A stretch of DNA of 64,000 bases, from the NCBI GenBank assembly GCA_029785825.1, contig JAFLYY010000001.1, positions 1,640,748-1,704,747 on the forward strand, read 5' to 3'. The position numbers and the translations under genes were made by a program. Positions 50,975 to 60,027 of this stretch are shown piece by piece (within the stretch, counting starts at the first letter, position 1; each line of letters opens with the position of its first letter). The notes below the pieces were generated by a model that ran no database searches, was not told the origin of the DNA, and was given only the letters and a program-made list of their open reading frames with translations. Source of the DNA: Nitrososphaerota archaeon (GTDB lineage: Archaea > Thermoproteota > Nitrososphaeria > Nitrososphaerales > Gagatemarchaeaceae).

Positions 50975-52273
50975 CTAGTCGGCTATTAAATCGGCCAACT
51001 CCCCGAAGAACTTCTCGCATTCGTCGAAACTCCCGACCTTCATTAGCACCAAGTCGTCAGGATTGACATGCAAGATATCCCCCACGAAGTTGGTCTCCCC
51101 TGCAATTCGCCCATTGTCACCCATGAAGAAGTTGGAGTAGGTGCCATTTCTTACTCTCCTCTCGGCCTCAGCCTTGTTCTTGCTTGGTATCTTGACTGCC
51201 ATCACTCTGCCGCCCGACCCGAGCGAGCTTGCAATCACCCCTTCTTTCGTGTTGGCAAAGGCCCCGCTCACATCCACCACATAGAAACTTCCGAGCTTCG
51301 AAGGGTACTTCGGGAGATATGTGCCGCCAATCCTGTCGCGACTCTGAATAACAAGCCCGACCGTTACAAGGATGGCGATGAGCACATAGTAGGGCTGCAC
51401 CACCTCGCCGAGGAGGATGTTTGCTAGGAGCAAGCTAATGAAAGGCGAAGAGAAATAGACGTTGGTTACTACCGTTGTCTTGAGCAGCCTGAAGGCGTAG
51501 AAGTACATGAAGAATCCGACGATGTTGTCTGCTGAGATGAAGAGGATGACTCCGATGTCGGCGAGGCTGAGCGCCCTGAACTGGGCACCCATGCTGAGAA
51601 ACGCGACGGCGAAGACCACGAAGAGGGCGACATTGAATATCAGTAACTCGCTCGAAAGGTCAAAGACATATCTTTTCATCAGTAGTGACGACAATGCGTA
51701 CGCAAACGCCGCAAGGAGAAGGAGGAGTATGATAGGAAGGTCTGGAGCGCCAAAAAACCCGAGGGGGTTTCCACCCGTGAGTGCCACGAATATGCCGAAG
51801 AACGCAAGGGCAAGGGCGACAACCTGATTTCTGGTGAGCCTCTCTCGTAGTAGTGTAGGAATCAAGGCCAGCATAAGCAAAGGCGAAGTCCTGAAGACCA
51901 CTGTGGCGAGCGCGGCCGTCACATAGTGTTCGGCATAGAGTACCACCACCTCGAACGGCAGGTAGACAAGCAGTCCGACGAAAGCTACGAGGGCCAGTCT
52001 CCTGGGTTGTGTGAAGTAGGATGCCGCCTCCTTCCGCTTTCCTGCAACTAGGGTGGTTGTCGCTGCGACGACGATGCCAAGGAGATATGTGAGGAAGAAG
52101 AACTCGACAAGGTTCGCTTCCTTCGCCCATGATAGGACCACCGGCACCAGGGCTCCGGTGAACAGCGAAGTCACAAGGCAGAAGTAGCCGACCGTCTTGA
52201 TTCTCAATCGGCGGGCCCGCGCTGGACGTGAGGTCCTCTTAAGGGCAGAGGCAGGTAGAGCAGACGCTCCCAT
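50975..52273 (-). CDS. EamA/DMT-family permease with extra C-terminal soluble domain
   Basis: 432 aa. Residues about 28-310 contain ten hydrophobic helices in the two-repeat EamA pattern of drug/metabolite transporters. After GLVIQSRDRIGG a soluble domain of about 115 residues follows (YVVDVSGAFANTKEGVIASSLGSGGRVMAVKIPSKNKAEAERRV and on), which is not part of ordinary EamA proteins. It may be a regulatory domain sensing the substrate in the cytoplasm. Substrate unknown. The first 25 residues are basic and could be an over-extension. Confidence 0.75.
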   Translation of the reverse strand: MGASALPASALKRTSRPARARRLRIKTVGYFCLVTSLFTGALVPVVLSWAKEANLVEFFFLTYLLGIVVAATTTLVAGKRKEAASYFTQPRRLALVAFVGLLVYLPFEVVVLYAEHYVTAALATVVFRTSPLLMLALIPTLLRERLTRNQVVALALAFFGIFVALTGGNPLGFFGAPDLPIILLLLLAAFAYALSSLLMKRYVFDLSSELLIFNVALFVVFAVAFLSMGAQFRALSLADIGVILFISADNIVGFFMYFYAFRLLKTTVVTNVYFSSPFISLLLANILLGEVVQPYYVLIAILVTVGLVIQSRDRIGGTYLPKYPSKLGSFYVVDVSGAFANTKEGVIASSLGSGGRVMAVKIPSKNKAEAERRVRNGTYSNFFMGDNGRIAGETNFVGDILHVNPDDLVLMKVGSFDECEKFFGELADLIAD

Positions 52274-53119
52274 GTTTGCATCAGCAATGGGATACTTCCG
52301 TCACGACGTTCGCCAAAGCGAGGGGCTTGTACCTTGCCATCTCCACACCTGTTCATTGTCCTCTTCGTGCAGTCTACGAACGAATGCTCTTCAGGACTGT
52401 TGTTGTGCTCATCCCCATGACCATCCAGCCGGCCCAACCCGAAGGTCTCAGGGGTCATGTCTCAACATCAGAACCTTCCCCCTATACTGGACGAAGAAGC
52501 AACTTGGAACCTGAAGCGCCCTCATGATCGGGTCCACGTCGTGGTTGCCTCATGAAGAATCTCCCGCCATTCTCGCTTACCGGGAGGATGCCACTCGGTG
52601 TATCTACAAGGGCTGTCACACACCTTAGCTTCTTGACCAAGCGCTATAGCCAAGTGACGGCGTGATAAAAGAGACCCAGACGATTCGACGGGGGTTGGCC
52701 GATGCGATTCATCCAATCACACACAATCCTTCGTCCATGAAAGCATCCCCATCAAGTTAGGGGGTCCGCCATACACAAAATCTTCCGGCCCCGTCGATTT
52801 CCGGGTAAACAACGGGGCGATTTCTGGCTTATTTCGGTCAGGAGACCCTCAAATTGAGCTGGAAATGGGGATGCGGGGGGTGGGATTCGAACAAGCCTAC
52901 CCCCGACAGTGGACATGATTGATGGGGATTAGCCCGCTCCTACATACATTCAACACTCTGCGTATAGAGCAGAATCGGGTCCACTCCGAGCCTGTCTGAC
53001 GGGCCAAACGGGCTCCGTTGTCGCCGGACCCTGGAGACGTCAGGTGATGGGATTGCAGTCACGGCGCCTATCGATCACAATTCCCACGAAGGCATCTATC
53101 ACAATTCCGGGTCCCGTCC
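52274..53119. other. Gene-poor region with degenerate element sequence
   Basis: About 850 nt with no supportable gene; the short open frames (52276-52527, 52522-52716) overlap one another on different strands. It contains a copy of a tRNA 3' end (52872-52892) and a directly repeated ATCACAATTCC (about 53077 and 53097). It reads like the decayed left part of an integrated element plus spacer. Confidence 0.45.
52872..52892 (-). other. Attachment-site remnant: copy of tRNA-Leu(CAA) 3' end
   Basis: These 21 bases are identical to 53980-54000, the 3' end of tRNA-Leu(CAA) (discriminator, acceptor strand and T-stem/loop). Downstream of the repeat the sequence diverges. An isolated tRNA 3' fragment about 1.1 kb from the intact gene is the signature of site-specific integration into a tRNA. 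Confidence 0.65.
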
Positions 53120-53311
53120 TTAATCAGTATCCACCCGGTCTGCCTTCCGACCCTCTTCACTTTGCTCACCGATAGACCTGGCAATCAGGAGGCGTTCGCA
53201 CTCATCAAGGTAGGATTGATGCTGGGTTATCTTCAGTTCATTTGAGATAAGCTCCTCAGGAGCCGCTACAAGTAACCGAACTACGCGAGCGCTTGAACCG
53301 GCGGTTTTCAA
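53120..53311 (-). CDS. Possible small protein in tRNA-bounded segment
   Basis: 63 aa from a TTG at 53311. The composition is charged and helical (LISNELKITQHQSYLDECERLLIARS), with no known motif. The start is close to a TATA-like GGATTTAAGG on the minus strand, only about 12 nt away, which is too near for leaderless use; a later start is possible. Weakly supported. Confidence 0.3.
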   Translation of the reverse strand: MKTAGSSARVVRLLVAAPEELISNELKITQHQSYLDECERLLIARSIGEQSEEGRKADRVDTD

Positions 53312-53348
53312 CCCTTAAATCCAAAGGTCGCACATGGTTTGATGAGAA

Positions 53349-53684
53349 ATGTTCGTCGAAATCATGAACATCATCGCAGGACTAGTCTTGGCTGCGGGCA
53401 TCGTCACAAGCCTGCCTGCCGTGGGACCAAGCATCGGAAAGGTCGCGAAATGGCTAGGCGGCTTTCAGACAATCATCGGAATCATAGCCATCATCGTCGG
53501 AATCCTGTACTTCGGACTACAAGGGATCGTGGCCATAGTTGCTGGACTGATACTGGCTCTTGGAATCCTGCCGAGCATACCAGCCGTGGGGAAGAGCCTC
53601 GAAAAGCTCGCGAAGTGGCTAGGTAGATTCCAAACAATCATCGGCATCATAGCACTCGTCATCGGCATCTGGGGACTAGTCTAG
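53349..53684 (+). CDS. Four-helix membrane protein with internal duplication
   Basis: 111 aa with two near-identical halves: each has AGL-x-LA-x-GI, then S-x-PAVG-x-S-x-x-K-x-AKWLG-x-FQTIIGIIA. Each half would contribute two membrane helices linked by an amphipathic GKVAKWLG-type segment. A TATA-like cttaaatcc (53315-53323) precedes the ATG by about 28 nt. The gene lies inside the 1.1-kb segment flanked by tRNA repeats. Function unknown. Confidence 0.65.
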   Translation: MFVEIMNIIAGLVLAAGIVTSLPAVGPSIGKVAKWLGGFQTIIGIIAIIVGILYFGLQGIVAIVAGLILALGILPSIPAVGKSLEKLAKWLGRFQTIIGIIALVIGIWGLV

Positions 53685-53979
53685 CCTGCACTCGAGGAGC
53701 TCTAGGCGGGAGCCCCTCGAATCCCATCTTTGTGATGGTCGAATCGGTCCTGCCGTCGAGAGGTTCATCTGCGCGGCTGCGGGGAGTTCATTTCGCGATT
53801 CCTCTCACGCGAGGTCAGGAACATGAAGAACCGAAGTCACCATGAAGAGGCCAGTCTCCTTTCATATGCGTGCGCCCTCTCCGTCTCTCACACGCGCACA
53901 CGTGGGCACAAACAGACAGGCATGAAGCCACGAACTAACGGAATCGAACGCAACGGCAAAGAAAAGAGAGGGATATTGG
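53685..53979. other. Spacer with hairpin, no gene
   Basis: About 295 nt. A GC-rich inverted repeat (cgagGAGCTCtaggcggGAGCcCCTCG, 53693-53719, imperfect) could be a terminator for the membrane-protein gene. The 63-codon frame at 53823-54014 runs into the tRNA and is not coding. Confidence 0.4.
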
Positions 53980-54101
53980 TGCGGGGGGTGGGATTCGAAC
54001 CCACGAACCCCTGAGGGACGGGATGCCCCATCCGAAGCGAGGCCGGATCTTGAGTCGGGCTATCGTGTCCCGCACATTTAGCCAAGCTTTGTTACCCCCG
54101 C
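53980..54101 (-). tRNA. tRNA-Leu(CAA) with two introns
   Basis: 5' end 54101. Acceptor GCGGGGG/CCCCCGC, discriminator A, long variable arm, T arm GTGGG-TTCGAAT-CCCAC. Anticodon stem CGGGA (54072-54068) pairs with TCCCG (54023-54019). The only loop with U33 is CTCAAG (54054-54049) plus A38, anticodon CAA. It is flanked by a 13-nt insert (54055-54067) near 31/32 and a 24-nt intron (54025-54048) at 37/38. Removing both gives an 85-nt type II tRNA. It is the integration target for the adjacent element remnant. Confidence 0.83.
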
Positions 54102-54134
54102 GCCGGTGGCGCTCCGCAGGGTTCCGATAAAGAG

Positions 54135-55166
54135 TCACTGCTGGACGGCCGCGACCCTGCTCGTCTTCCTCAACAGGCGGTGCGAGGAAATCTCGATTAT
54201 GATGTTGCAGTACCTCGCCAGCTGACCGAAGTAAGACACCAGGACCCTGGTGTACCCCAACCCTCCAGTGGCCAGCATCTCCTCGGTCACCTGCTTCTCT
54301 AGCTGCATCGCCTCCTCAACAAGGGCTGACGACTCTCCGATGAGCTTGATGTCAGCGGTCAGAAAACTCTCTATCGTGGTGTTGAAAGCCTCCCGGGTCT
54401 TTCTAGCCAACCTCTGGAGGCTTGCGACCACCTTGGGATTCATCTTCGTCCCCAGCCCCCGGAGCCTCACCAACTCCTCTGCGACGTCCTGTATTATCCC
54501 CCCGATTTCATCCAAGGTTTTTGCCGATACCCTGTCCCCAGACGCATGGAGAGGCGATTCGATGCCTATCTCCGAGGCCAGTTCTCTCCTGTTGAGCGCG
54601 ACCAGAAGCTGCCTCAATATCAGCCAGTAGAGCTCCTCTATCTCTTCCTGTGCCCTTCCCACCTCATTGAGTTTTCCGGTCTGCCTCAGGTCCAGGCTGT
54701 CCATAACATGGTCCAGGCTCTGGGACACCAATATCTGGAGCCGCTTGATTAGATAGTCCACCGGGAATCTCGTGGGGTCGATGAGGCTCTGCGAGACGAT
54801 GCGCTTGTCGTCTGATTCGACGACCTCCAGCCCTCTGAGGCGCCTGACGGTCTCAACGACTCTGTCTGCCGTCTTCTGTCCTAGGGGTTCCTTCCCAACC
54901 ACCTCAATGGTGTCGAATCCCAACGCGTACGCGCCGACGACCAGCTTTGCTAGCATTTCGTCGCCTCCTGCTTGTTCCACCCTGATGACGGCCCTTGTTG
55001 CCTCTTTGCCGCGCCCGGCTGGGATCAACCTCAACGTTCCGTCGACTTCCTCCCGGAACAGGATGCTGTCGCCCAGCTTCAGGCCCATCCGTCGTGCATA
55101 GTCTTTAGGGATAGACACCGAGAACGAGAAATCGCCAACTCTCTGGACCTTCCTGAGCTCGTCCAT
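54135..55166 (-). CDS. AbrB-PhoU phosphate-type regulator
   Basis: 343 aa from ATG 55166 (TTG 55172 is an alternative). The N-terminal 50 residues form an AbrB/SpoVT swapped-hairpin DNA-binding domain (FSFSVSIPKDYARRMGLKLGDSILFRE). From about residue 140 come PhoU-type three-helix bundles (LVSQSLDHVMDSLDLRQ...EEIEELYWLILRQLL). Archaeal PhoU-AbrB proteins control phosphate uptake genes. A near-perfect palindrome between its TATA box and start suggests autoregulation. A phosphate-type MFS-PhoU fusion is encoded 5 kb away. Confidence 0.85.
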   Translation of the reverse strand: MDELRKVQRVGDFSFSVSIPKDYARRMGLKLGDSILFREEVDGTLRLIPAGRGKEATRAVIRVEQAGGDEMLAKLVVGAYALGFDTIEVVGKEPLGQKTADRVVETVRRLRGLEVVESDDKRIVSQSLIDPTRFPVDYLIKRLQILVSQSLDHVMDSLDLRQTGKLNEVGRAQEEIEELYWLILRQLLVALNRRELASEIGIESPLHASGDRVSAKTLDEIGGIIQDVAEELVRLRGLGTKMNPKVVASLQRLARKTREAFNTTIESFLTADIKLIGESSALVEEAMQLEKQVTEEMLATGGLGYTRVLVSYFGQLARYCNIIIEISSHRLLRKTSRVAAVQQ

Positions 55167-55172
55167 CTGCAA

Positions 55173-55193
55173 ATACTAACTACTAGTAAGTAT
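55173..55193. promoter_or_regulatory. Palindromic operator candidate in divergent promoter
   Basis: A 21-bp near-palindrome, with half sites ATACT-x-ACTA (left) and TAGT-x-AGTAT (right), two mismatched positions. It lies just upstream of the PhoU-type gene start and beside TATA-like sequences for both directions (TATTTAAGAT on minus, about 55192-55201; ctcttaaac on plus, about 55207-55215). Confidence 0.5.
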
Positions 55194-55252
55194 CTTAAAT
55201 ACTATACTCTTAAACAGCCAACTCGCCGCCTCGCCTATCAGGCAGAAACCGG

Positions 55253-57226
55253 ATGAAGCGGGACGATTTCTCATGGATGATAGGCGGCGTCCAAGGAAGT
55301 GGCGTAGACACGTCGGCGAACATCTTCGCGAGGGCCGCGGCTGAAGGAGGGCTCTTCGTCTTCGGCAAGAGAGAGTATTACTCTAACATCAAAGGGGAGC
55401 ACAGTTACTTCCAGGTCAGGGTCTCCGGGACTCCAATCAGATCACACGTCGACACGGTCGACATGCTGGCTACATTCGAAGAGGAGACAATCTTCAGGCA
55501 CGCCCTCGAGGTCAGAAAGGAGGGGGGGATAATCTACGATCCTGACCAGGATTCGAAGCGGCTGGACCAGATGCCCACCATCGAAGCTAACGTCAAACAG
55601 ACGCTCGTCGCCGAGCTCTCAAAGGCGGGGCTTTCGCTTGATGTCAGTGGGGTTATCGAGCTTGCGAGAAGGCGGGGCGTCCATATTTATCCGGTCCCCT
55701 ATACCAGCATCCTGAAGGAGGTCGGAGCGAAGCACGGAGAGACCTCCCTCAGCACCCTCCAGAGGATGCTCAACGTAATGGCCGTTGCTTCATCCTTCGC
55801 CATACTGTCCTTCGACGAAGACCTCGTGAAAAACTCGGTCAGGAAGTGGTTCAAATCCAAACCCAAGGTCGCCGAGATGAACGCAGACGCCGTGGGGGCG
55901 GCCTACGACCACGTCGAGCAAAAGTACGCCGGGAGCTTCGCCTACAGGCTATCTCCAGTCAAGGCCGACGGGGACAGACTGTTCATCCGGGGGAATTCGG
56001 TGGTCGCCATGGCCAAGGAGCTCGCTGGGTGCAGGCTCCAGACCTACTATCCTATCACGCCAGCCAGCGACGAGAGCGAGTACCTCGAGGCCCATTCTGA
56101 GATACCGCTTGACGGCTCTGCAGCCCAGGACAACCCCCAGATGGGCGAGGCGGCGGCCATGAAGAAAGGGAGCATCGCCGTCGTCCAGTCGGAGGACGAG
56201 ATTGCGGCCGTGACCATGGCCATAGGCGGAGGGCTGGCCGGGGTACGCTCCTCCACCTCCACCTCGGGTCCGGGATTCTCTCTGATGGCCGAAGGCCTGG
56301 GCTACGCCGGGATGAACGAAGTTCCTATTGTCGTCACGCTCTATTCACGTGGGGGCCCGAGCACGGGCCTCCCCACGCGCCACGAGCAGGGAGACCTCAG
56401 GTTTGCTCTTCATGCGGGCCACGGGGAGTTCCCAAGGCTGGTCCTCGCCAGTGGGGACCTGGAAGAAGCGTTCTACGACACCGTGCGGGCCTTCAACTAC
56501 TCTGAGATATATCAGACGCCTGTTATCCACATAGTCGACAAGGCCCTCGCCAACTCCGATGGCACCATCCCCATGCTTGACGTGAACAGGATCAAAATCA
56601 ACAGGGGGCTTTACCTCAAGGAGATTACCAACGCGGTCAACGGCGAGTTCGAACGCTTCGCACACACCGCGAACGGCATCTCTCCTCGTCCCCCAATAGG
56701 GACTAAAGGCGGGGTCTATTGGCACACAGGTGACGAGCACGACGTGCACGGCCACATCAGCGAAGACCCGACCAACCGTGACCTCATGATGGAGAAGAGG
56801 ATGGGGAAGCTCGTCCTGGCCGACAGGGAGATTCCGATTTCTGAGAGGCTCAACTTTTTCGGCCCGGAAAAGGCAGACATCACAGTGGTAAGCTGGGGGT
56901 CCACCAAAGGCGCCATACTCGACGCTATGGATTGGCTGGAGCAGGACGGCATCAGCGTCAACTTCATTCAGATCAAGCTCATCAACCCCTTCCCCACAGA
57001 ATACATGACCAACGTCCTCTCTAGGGCGAAGAAGGTGGTGGGCATCGAGATGAACTACTCTGCGCAGCTGATCGGGGTGGTCCGCGAGCAGACCTGCATC
57101 CCCATCGAACAACTGGTCGTCAAATACAACGGAAGGCCGATGTCGTCAGAGGAGGTATACGATGCCTTGAAGGCGATTCAAGAAGGGACGGCTCCGACAA
57201 AGGTGGTCCTGAGGCATGGCGCTTAA
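55253..57226 (+). CDS. korA: 2-oxoacid:ferredoxin oxidoreductase, alpha subunit with fused gamma domain
   Basis: 657 aa. The N-terminal ~190 residues are the gamma domain ([23 protein letters not shown]), and the alpha domain follows with the [31 protein letters not shown] motif and the TPP-activating glutamate. The gamma-alpha fusion is typical of archaeal 2-oxoacid oxidoreductases, which oxidatively decarboxylate pyruvate or 2-oxoglutarate to acyl-CoA while reducing ferredoxin. The beta gene overlaps by 11 nt. Substrate (pyruvate, 2-oxoglutarate or branched) is not decided by the sequence. Confidence 0.9.
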   Translation: MKRDDFSWMIGGVQGSGVDTSANIFARAAAEGGLFVFGKREYYSNIKGEHSYFQVRVSGTPIRSHVDTVDMLATFEEETIFRHALEVRKEGGIIYDPDQDSKRLDQMPTIEANVKQTLVAELSKAGLSLDVSGVIELARRRGVHIYPVPYTSILKEVGAKHGETSLSTLQRMLNVMAVASSFAILSFDEDLVKNSVRKWFKSKPKVAEMNADAVGAAYDHVEQKYAGSFAYRLSPVKADGDRLFIRGNSVVAMAKELAGCRLQTYYPITPASDESEYLEAHSEIPLDGSAAQDNPQMGEAAAMKKGSIAVVQSEDEIAAVTMAIGGGLAGVRSSTSTSGPGFSLMAEGLGYAGMNEVPIVVTLYSRGGPSTGLPTRHEQGDLRFALHAGHGEFPRLVLASGDLEEAFYDTVRAFNYSEIYQTPVIHIVDKALANSDGTIPMLDVNRIKINRGLYLKEITNAVNGEFERFAHTANGISPRPPIGTKGGVYWHTGDEHDVHGHISEDPTNRDLMMEKRMGKLVLADREIPISERLNFFGPEKADITVVSWGSTKGAILDAMDWLEQDGISVNFIQIKLINPFPTEYMTNVLSRAKKVVGIEMNYSAQLIGVVREQTCIPIEQLVVKYNGRPMSSEEVYDALKAIQEGTAPTKVVLRHGA

Positions 57227-58181
57227 GCTCTCGGACCTTAAGACGACGGCGCACAACGACTGGTGCCCTGGCTGCGGCGACTTTGGAATCCTAAACGCCG
57301 TCCAGATGGCCTTGGCCGAGATGAACGCGGACCCGAACAACACGGTAGTGGTCTCTGGGGTGGGGTGCTCCTCCAAGTCGCCCCATTTCATCAAGACATA
57401 CGGTGTCCACACTCTTCATGGCCGCGCCGTCCCATTCGCAACTGGGATAAAACTCGCCAACCCGAACCTCGAAGTCGTGGTCGAAGGTGGGGACGGCGAC
57501 GGCATGGGAATTGGGGCTGGTCACTTCGTTAATTCGGGGAGGAGGAACCTCGATATGCTTTACATCGTCCACGACAACGAGGTCTACGGCCTCACCAAGG
57601 GGCAGGCGTCCCCCACCCTCGGACTGGGGAAGAAGACCAAGTCTCTCTACTCACCGAACGTCAACCAGGCGATCAACCCCCTGATGCTCGCCATCGCTTC
57701 GGGTTACACTTGGGTGGCCAGGGGATATTCCTACGACGTCCGCCACCTGAAGGACCTGATCATCAAGGGGATCAGGCACAAGGGGTACGCGTTCCTCGAT
57801 GTGCTGCAGCCCTGCCCGACCTATAACGACCTCCTCACCAAGGAATACTGGGCTGGAGAAGGGAATCTGGATACTATGGGGAAACAGCAGCCGAGGACCT
57901 ACAAGCTGGAGGAAACCGGGTACGACGGCATAGTCCACAACGGCGACGAGGCAGAGATGGAGAAGAAAGTCCAGCAGGCAATCTTGAAGGCATTCGAGTT
58001 CGGGGACCACACTCCCATCGGGGTCTTCTACCAGAACGAGTTCGTGTCCACCTATGAGGAGCGCCTCGCAGCACGCAGCCCATCCTACAAGACAAACCCA
58101 CCAGCGGCCCAGGATATCGCCCGGCCTGACGGGACGCCACTGGCTAACATCAACAGGCTCATCGACGACCTAAGGATTTAG
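57216..58181 (+). CDS. korB: 2-oxoacid:ferredoxin oxidoreductase, beta subunit
   Basis: 321 aa TPP-binding subunit. The N-terminal [10 protein letters not shown] (C17, C20) and a further cysteine in GVGCSSKSP belong to the [4Fe-4S] cluster; the fourth is probably in LQPCPTYND. The TPP/Mg motif is [16 protein letters not shown]. It pairs with the gamma-alpha fusion just upstream, with translational coupling through an 11-nt overlap. The Fe-S client is consistent with the HesB-type carrier encoded at 15380-15736. Confidence 0.93.
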   Translation: MALKLSDLKTTAHNDWCPGCGDFGILNAVQMALAEMNADPNNTVVVSGVGCSSKSPHFIKTYGVHTLHGRAVPFATGIKLANPNLEVVVEGGDGDGMGIGAGHFVNSGRRNLDMLYIVHDNEVYGLTKGQASPTLGLGKKTKSLYSPNVNQAINPLMLAIASGYTWVARGYSYDVRHLKDLIIKGIRHKGYAFLDVLQPCPTYNDLLTKEYWAGEGNLDTMGKQQPRTYKLEETGYDGIVHNGDEAEMEKKVQQAILKAFEFGDHTPIGVFYQNEFVSTYEERLAARSPSYKTNPPAAQDIARPDGTPLANINRLIDDLRI

Positions 58182-58323
58182 GACAGCCTCTGAGATTCAA
58201 GGGAGGGAAGGTTGGCCCTCCACTTGCCAGTTCTATGTTGGTCGAGCTGCGCCTCGCCTCAACCGCCTTTCGAGACCACTTGCGTCTCACGGTTAAATCG
58301 TCCAGGAATCGCGCTCCCCTTCC

Positions 58324-58851
58324 ATGATAGTGGCGGTAGGCACGAAGAACCCTGCTAAGGTCGAAGGAATCAGGAGGGGGTTCTCGAAGTACTACCCGGA
58401 CGCCGAACTCACTCCCGTCGACGCTTCCAGGGTGACCAAAGCCCAGCCCAGGGGGCTCGAGGAGATGGTGGTGGGAGCCACCGCCCGGGCTAAGTTCGCC
58501 CTTTCGAAGGCTGGCGGCGTCTTCGGGGTCGGGGTCGAGGCGGGGATATTCACAATCGGGGGCGTCTACTTTGACAACCAATTCGCGGCAATAGTCGACC
58601 CTTCGGGGAGGGTGTCCCTCGGCCACTCGGCTGGCTACTCCCTTCCGAGAGAGGCGATGAACTCTCTTTTTGAAAAGGGGTCAGAGCTCGAGCGCTGGGC
58701 AGAGGAGGTCAGCGGCATCGGCGAGATTGGAGACAAAGGCGGGTTAGTGAGGTTCCTGACCAAAGGGGAGATATCAAGGGCGGACCTGACGGAACAGTGC
58801 GTCGTCACCGCCCTGATTCCACGGCTCAACCAAGGGATCTACGGGCTCTGA
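58324..58851 (+). CDS. Inosine/xanthosine triphosphatase (YjjX/DUF84 family)
   Basis: 175 aa house-cleaning NTPase. The N-terminal VAVGTKNPAKVEGIRRGF is the phosphate-binding start; GVGVEAGIF and DLTEQCVVTALIPRLN are family hallmarks. It hydrolyses ITP and XTP so they are not incorporated into nucleic acids. Length is normal. It stands between korB and an adenosine deaminase family gene; both concern purine turnover. Confidence 0.88.
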   Translation: MIVAVGTKNPAKVEGIRRGFSKYYPDAELTPVDASRVTKAQPRGLEEMVVGATARAKFALSKAGGVFGVGVEAGIFTIGGVYFDNQFAAIVDPSGRVSLGHSAGYSLPREAMNSLFEKGSELERWAEEVSGIGEIGDKGGLVRFLTKGEISRADLTEQCVVTALIPRLNQGIYGL

Positions 58852-58905
58852 AGCACCCCTCGATGTAGGGGCCGGATTAATAACCACCCGTCAAGGCCGG
58901 GGCCC

Positions 58906-59964
58906 ATGCGTATCTCTCCCGCAGCCGTCAGGGCCCTCCCAAAGGCCGATCTCCACAGCCACATCGACGGGTCCATCTCTCCGAGAGAGCTCTTCCGCAT
59001 AGCAAGAAAGCACCACAGGAAGATAATCACCCCCGAGGGCGCGGAGCTGGAAAGTGTCTCCGCTTTCATGAGACACATCAAGGGAGACGGGTACGTCTCG
59101 ATGCTCGACGACATCATCCGCCGCTTTTATCCCGTAACCAGACTGCTGCAGACGGAGGAAGCGATCCGCGAGGCGGGGATCTCATATTTGAAGGGGCAGA
59201 ACGACGACGGGGTCGTCTACGCCGAGGGGAGGTTCGCGCCACAGTACCATACCATCGAGGGGCTCTCTCTGGGTAACGTCATCTCCAGCATGGCCGAAGG
59301 GCTCGCCGAAGGCGCTGAGCGGTACGGAGTGGAGACCTCTCTGATAGTCGCCATAGGAAGGGAGTCGCCTCCCGGGCTGGGCGAAGAGGTGGCTAAGGCT
59401 GCAGCCAAGAGTGGCGTTGCTGTCGCCCTGGACCTCGGCGGACCCGAAGCGGGGAACCCGCCGGAAAAGTTCGAAAGGGCTTTCAGGCTCGCCGCTTCGT
59501 CGGGGCTGAAGGTGACGATACACGCAGGCGAGGATGCGGGGTCCCGGAAGCAGGACGTCGCGAACATGAAGACCGCACTGGCGATGGGAGCCGACAGGCT
59601 GGGTCACGCCGTCCGTCTGTCGCATGAAAGGAGTCTGATTTCGACAGTCTTGGAGAGGTCGGCCGGAATCGAGATGAACCCGGTCTCAAATCTGGTCCTC
59701 GGCAAAATCAAGACCACGAGGGACCTAGGCATAGACCGGCTCCTAAAGGAGGGAGTGTCGGTCTCTCTCAACTCCGACGATCCTTCCCTTTGGACGGGGG
59801 GAAACCTCTCGGAGGTGTACTCGAGGGTTTGCCTGGAGTACGGATTCGGGATGGACCAGGTCGACACCCTCGCTGAGAACGCCTTCAGGTCCTCCTTCGC
59901 AAGCAGGCGAGTCAAGGAACAACTGATCGAGCGCTACCGTGAGGCGAGACGGCACATCCGTTGA
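58906..59964 (+). CDS. Adenosine deaminase family amidohydrolase
   Basis: 352 aa. Zinc-ligand motif HxH is H17/H19 (ADLHSHIDGS); HAGED near residue 206 holds the catalytic glutamate; GHAVRLSHE supplies the next histidine; SLNSDDPSLW has the last aspartates. The family deaminates adenosine, adenine or related purines. Deaminated product clearance would fit the adjacent ITPase. Archaeal members are often promiscuous, so adenine or 6-aminodeoxyfutalosine deamination is also possible. Confidence 0.85.
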   Translation: MRISPAAVRALPKADLHSHIDGSISPRELFRIARKHHRKIITPEGAELESVSAFMRHIKGDGYVSMLDDIIRRFYPVTRLLQTEEAIREAGISYLKGQNDDGVVYAEGRFAPQYHTIEGLSLGNVISSMAEGLAEGAERYGVETSLIVAIGRESPPGLGEEVAKAAAKSGVAVALDLGGPEAGNPPEKFERAFRLAASSGLKVTIHAGEDAGSRKQDVANMKTALAMGADRLGHAVRLSHERSLISTVLERSAGIEMNPVSNLVLGKIKTTRDLGIDRLLKEGVSVSLNSDDPSLWTGGNLSEVYSRVCLEYGFGMDQVDTLAENAFRSSFASRRVKEQLIERYREARRHIR

Positions 59965-60027
59965 GCCAGCGGAGAACCCATCTCACCCTTAAGAACGGTC
60001 TGTCCGGGAGCGTCCCCACTCCTAGAA

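Noticed and set aside
53077..53107. Two copies of ATCACAATTCC considered as the start of a CRISPR or iteron array
   Set aside because: Only two copies of an 11-mer; no regular spacing and no cas genes.
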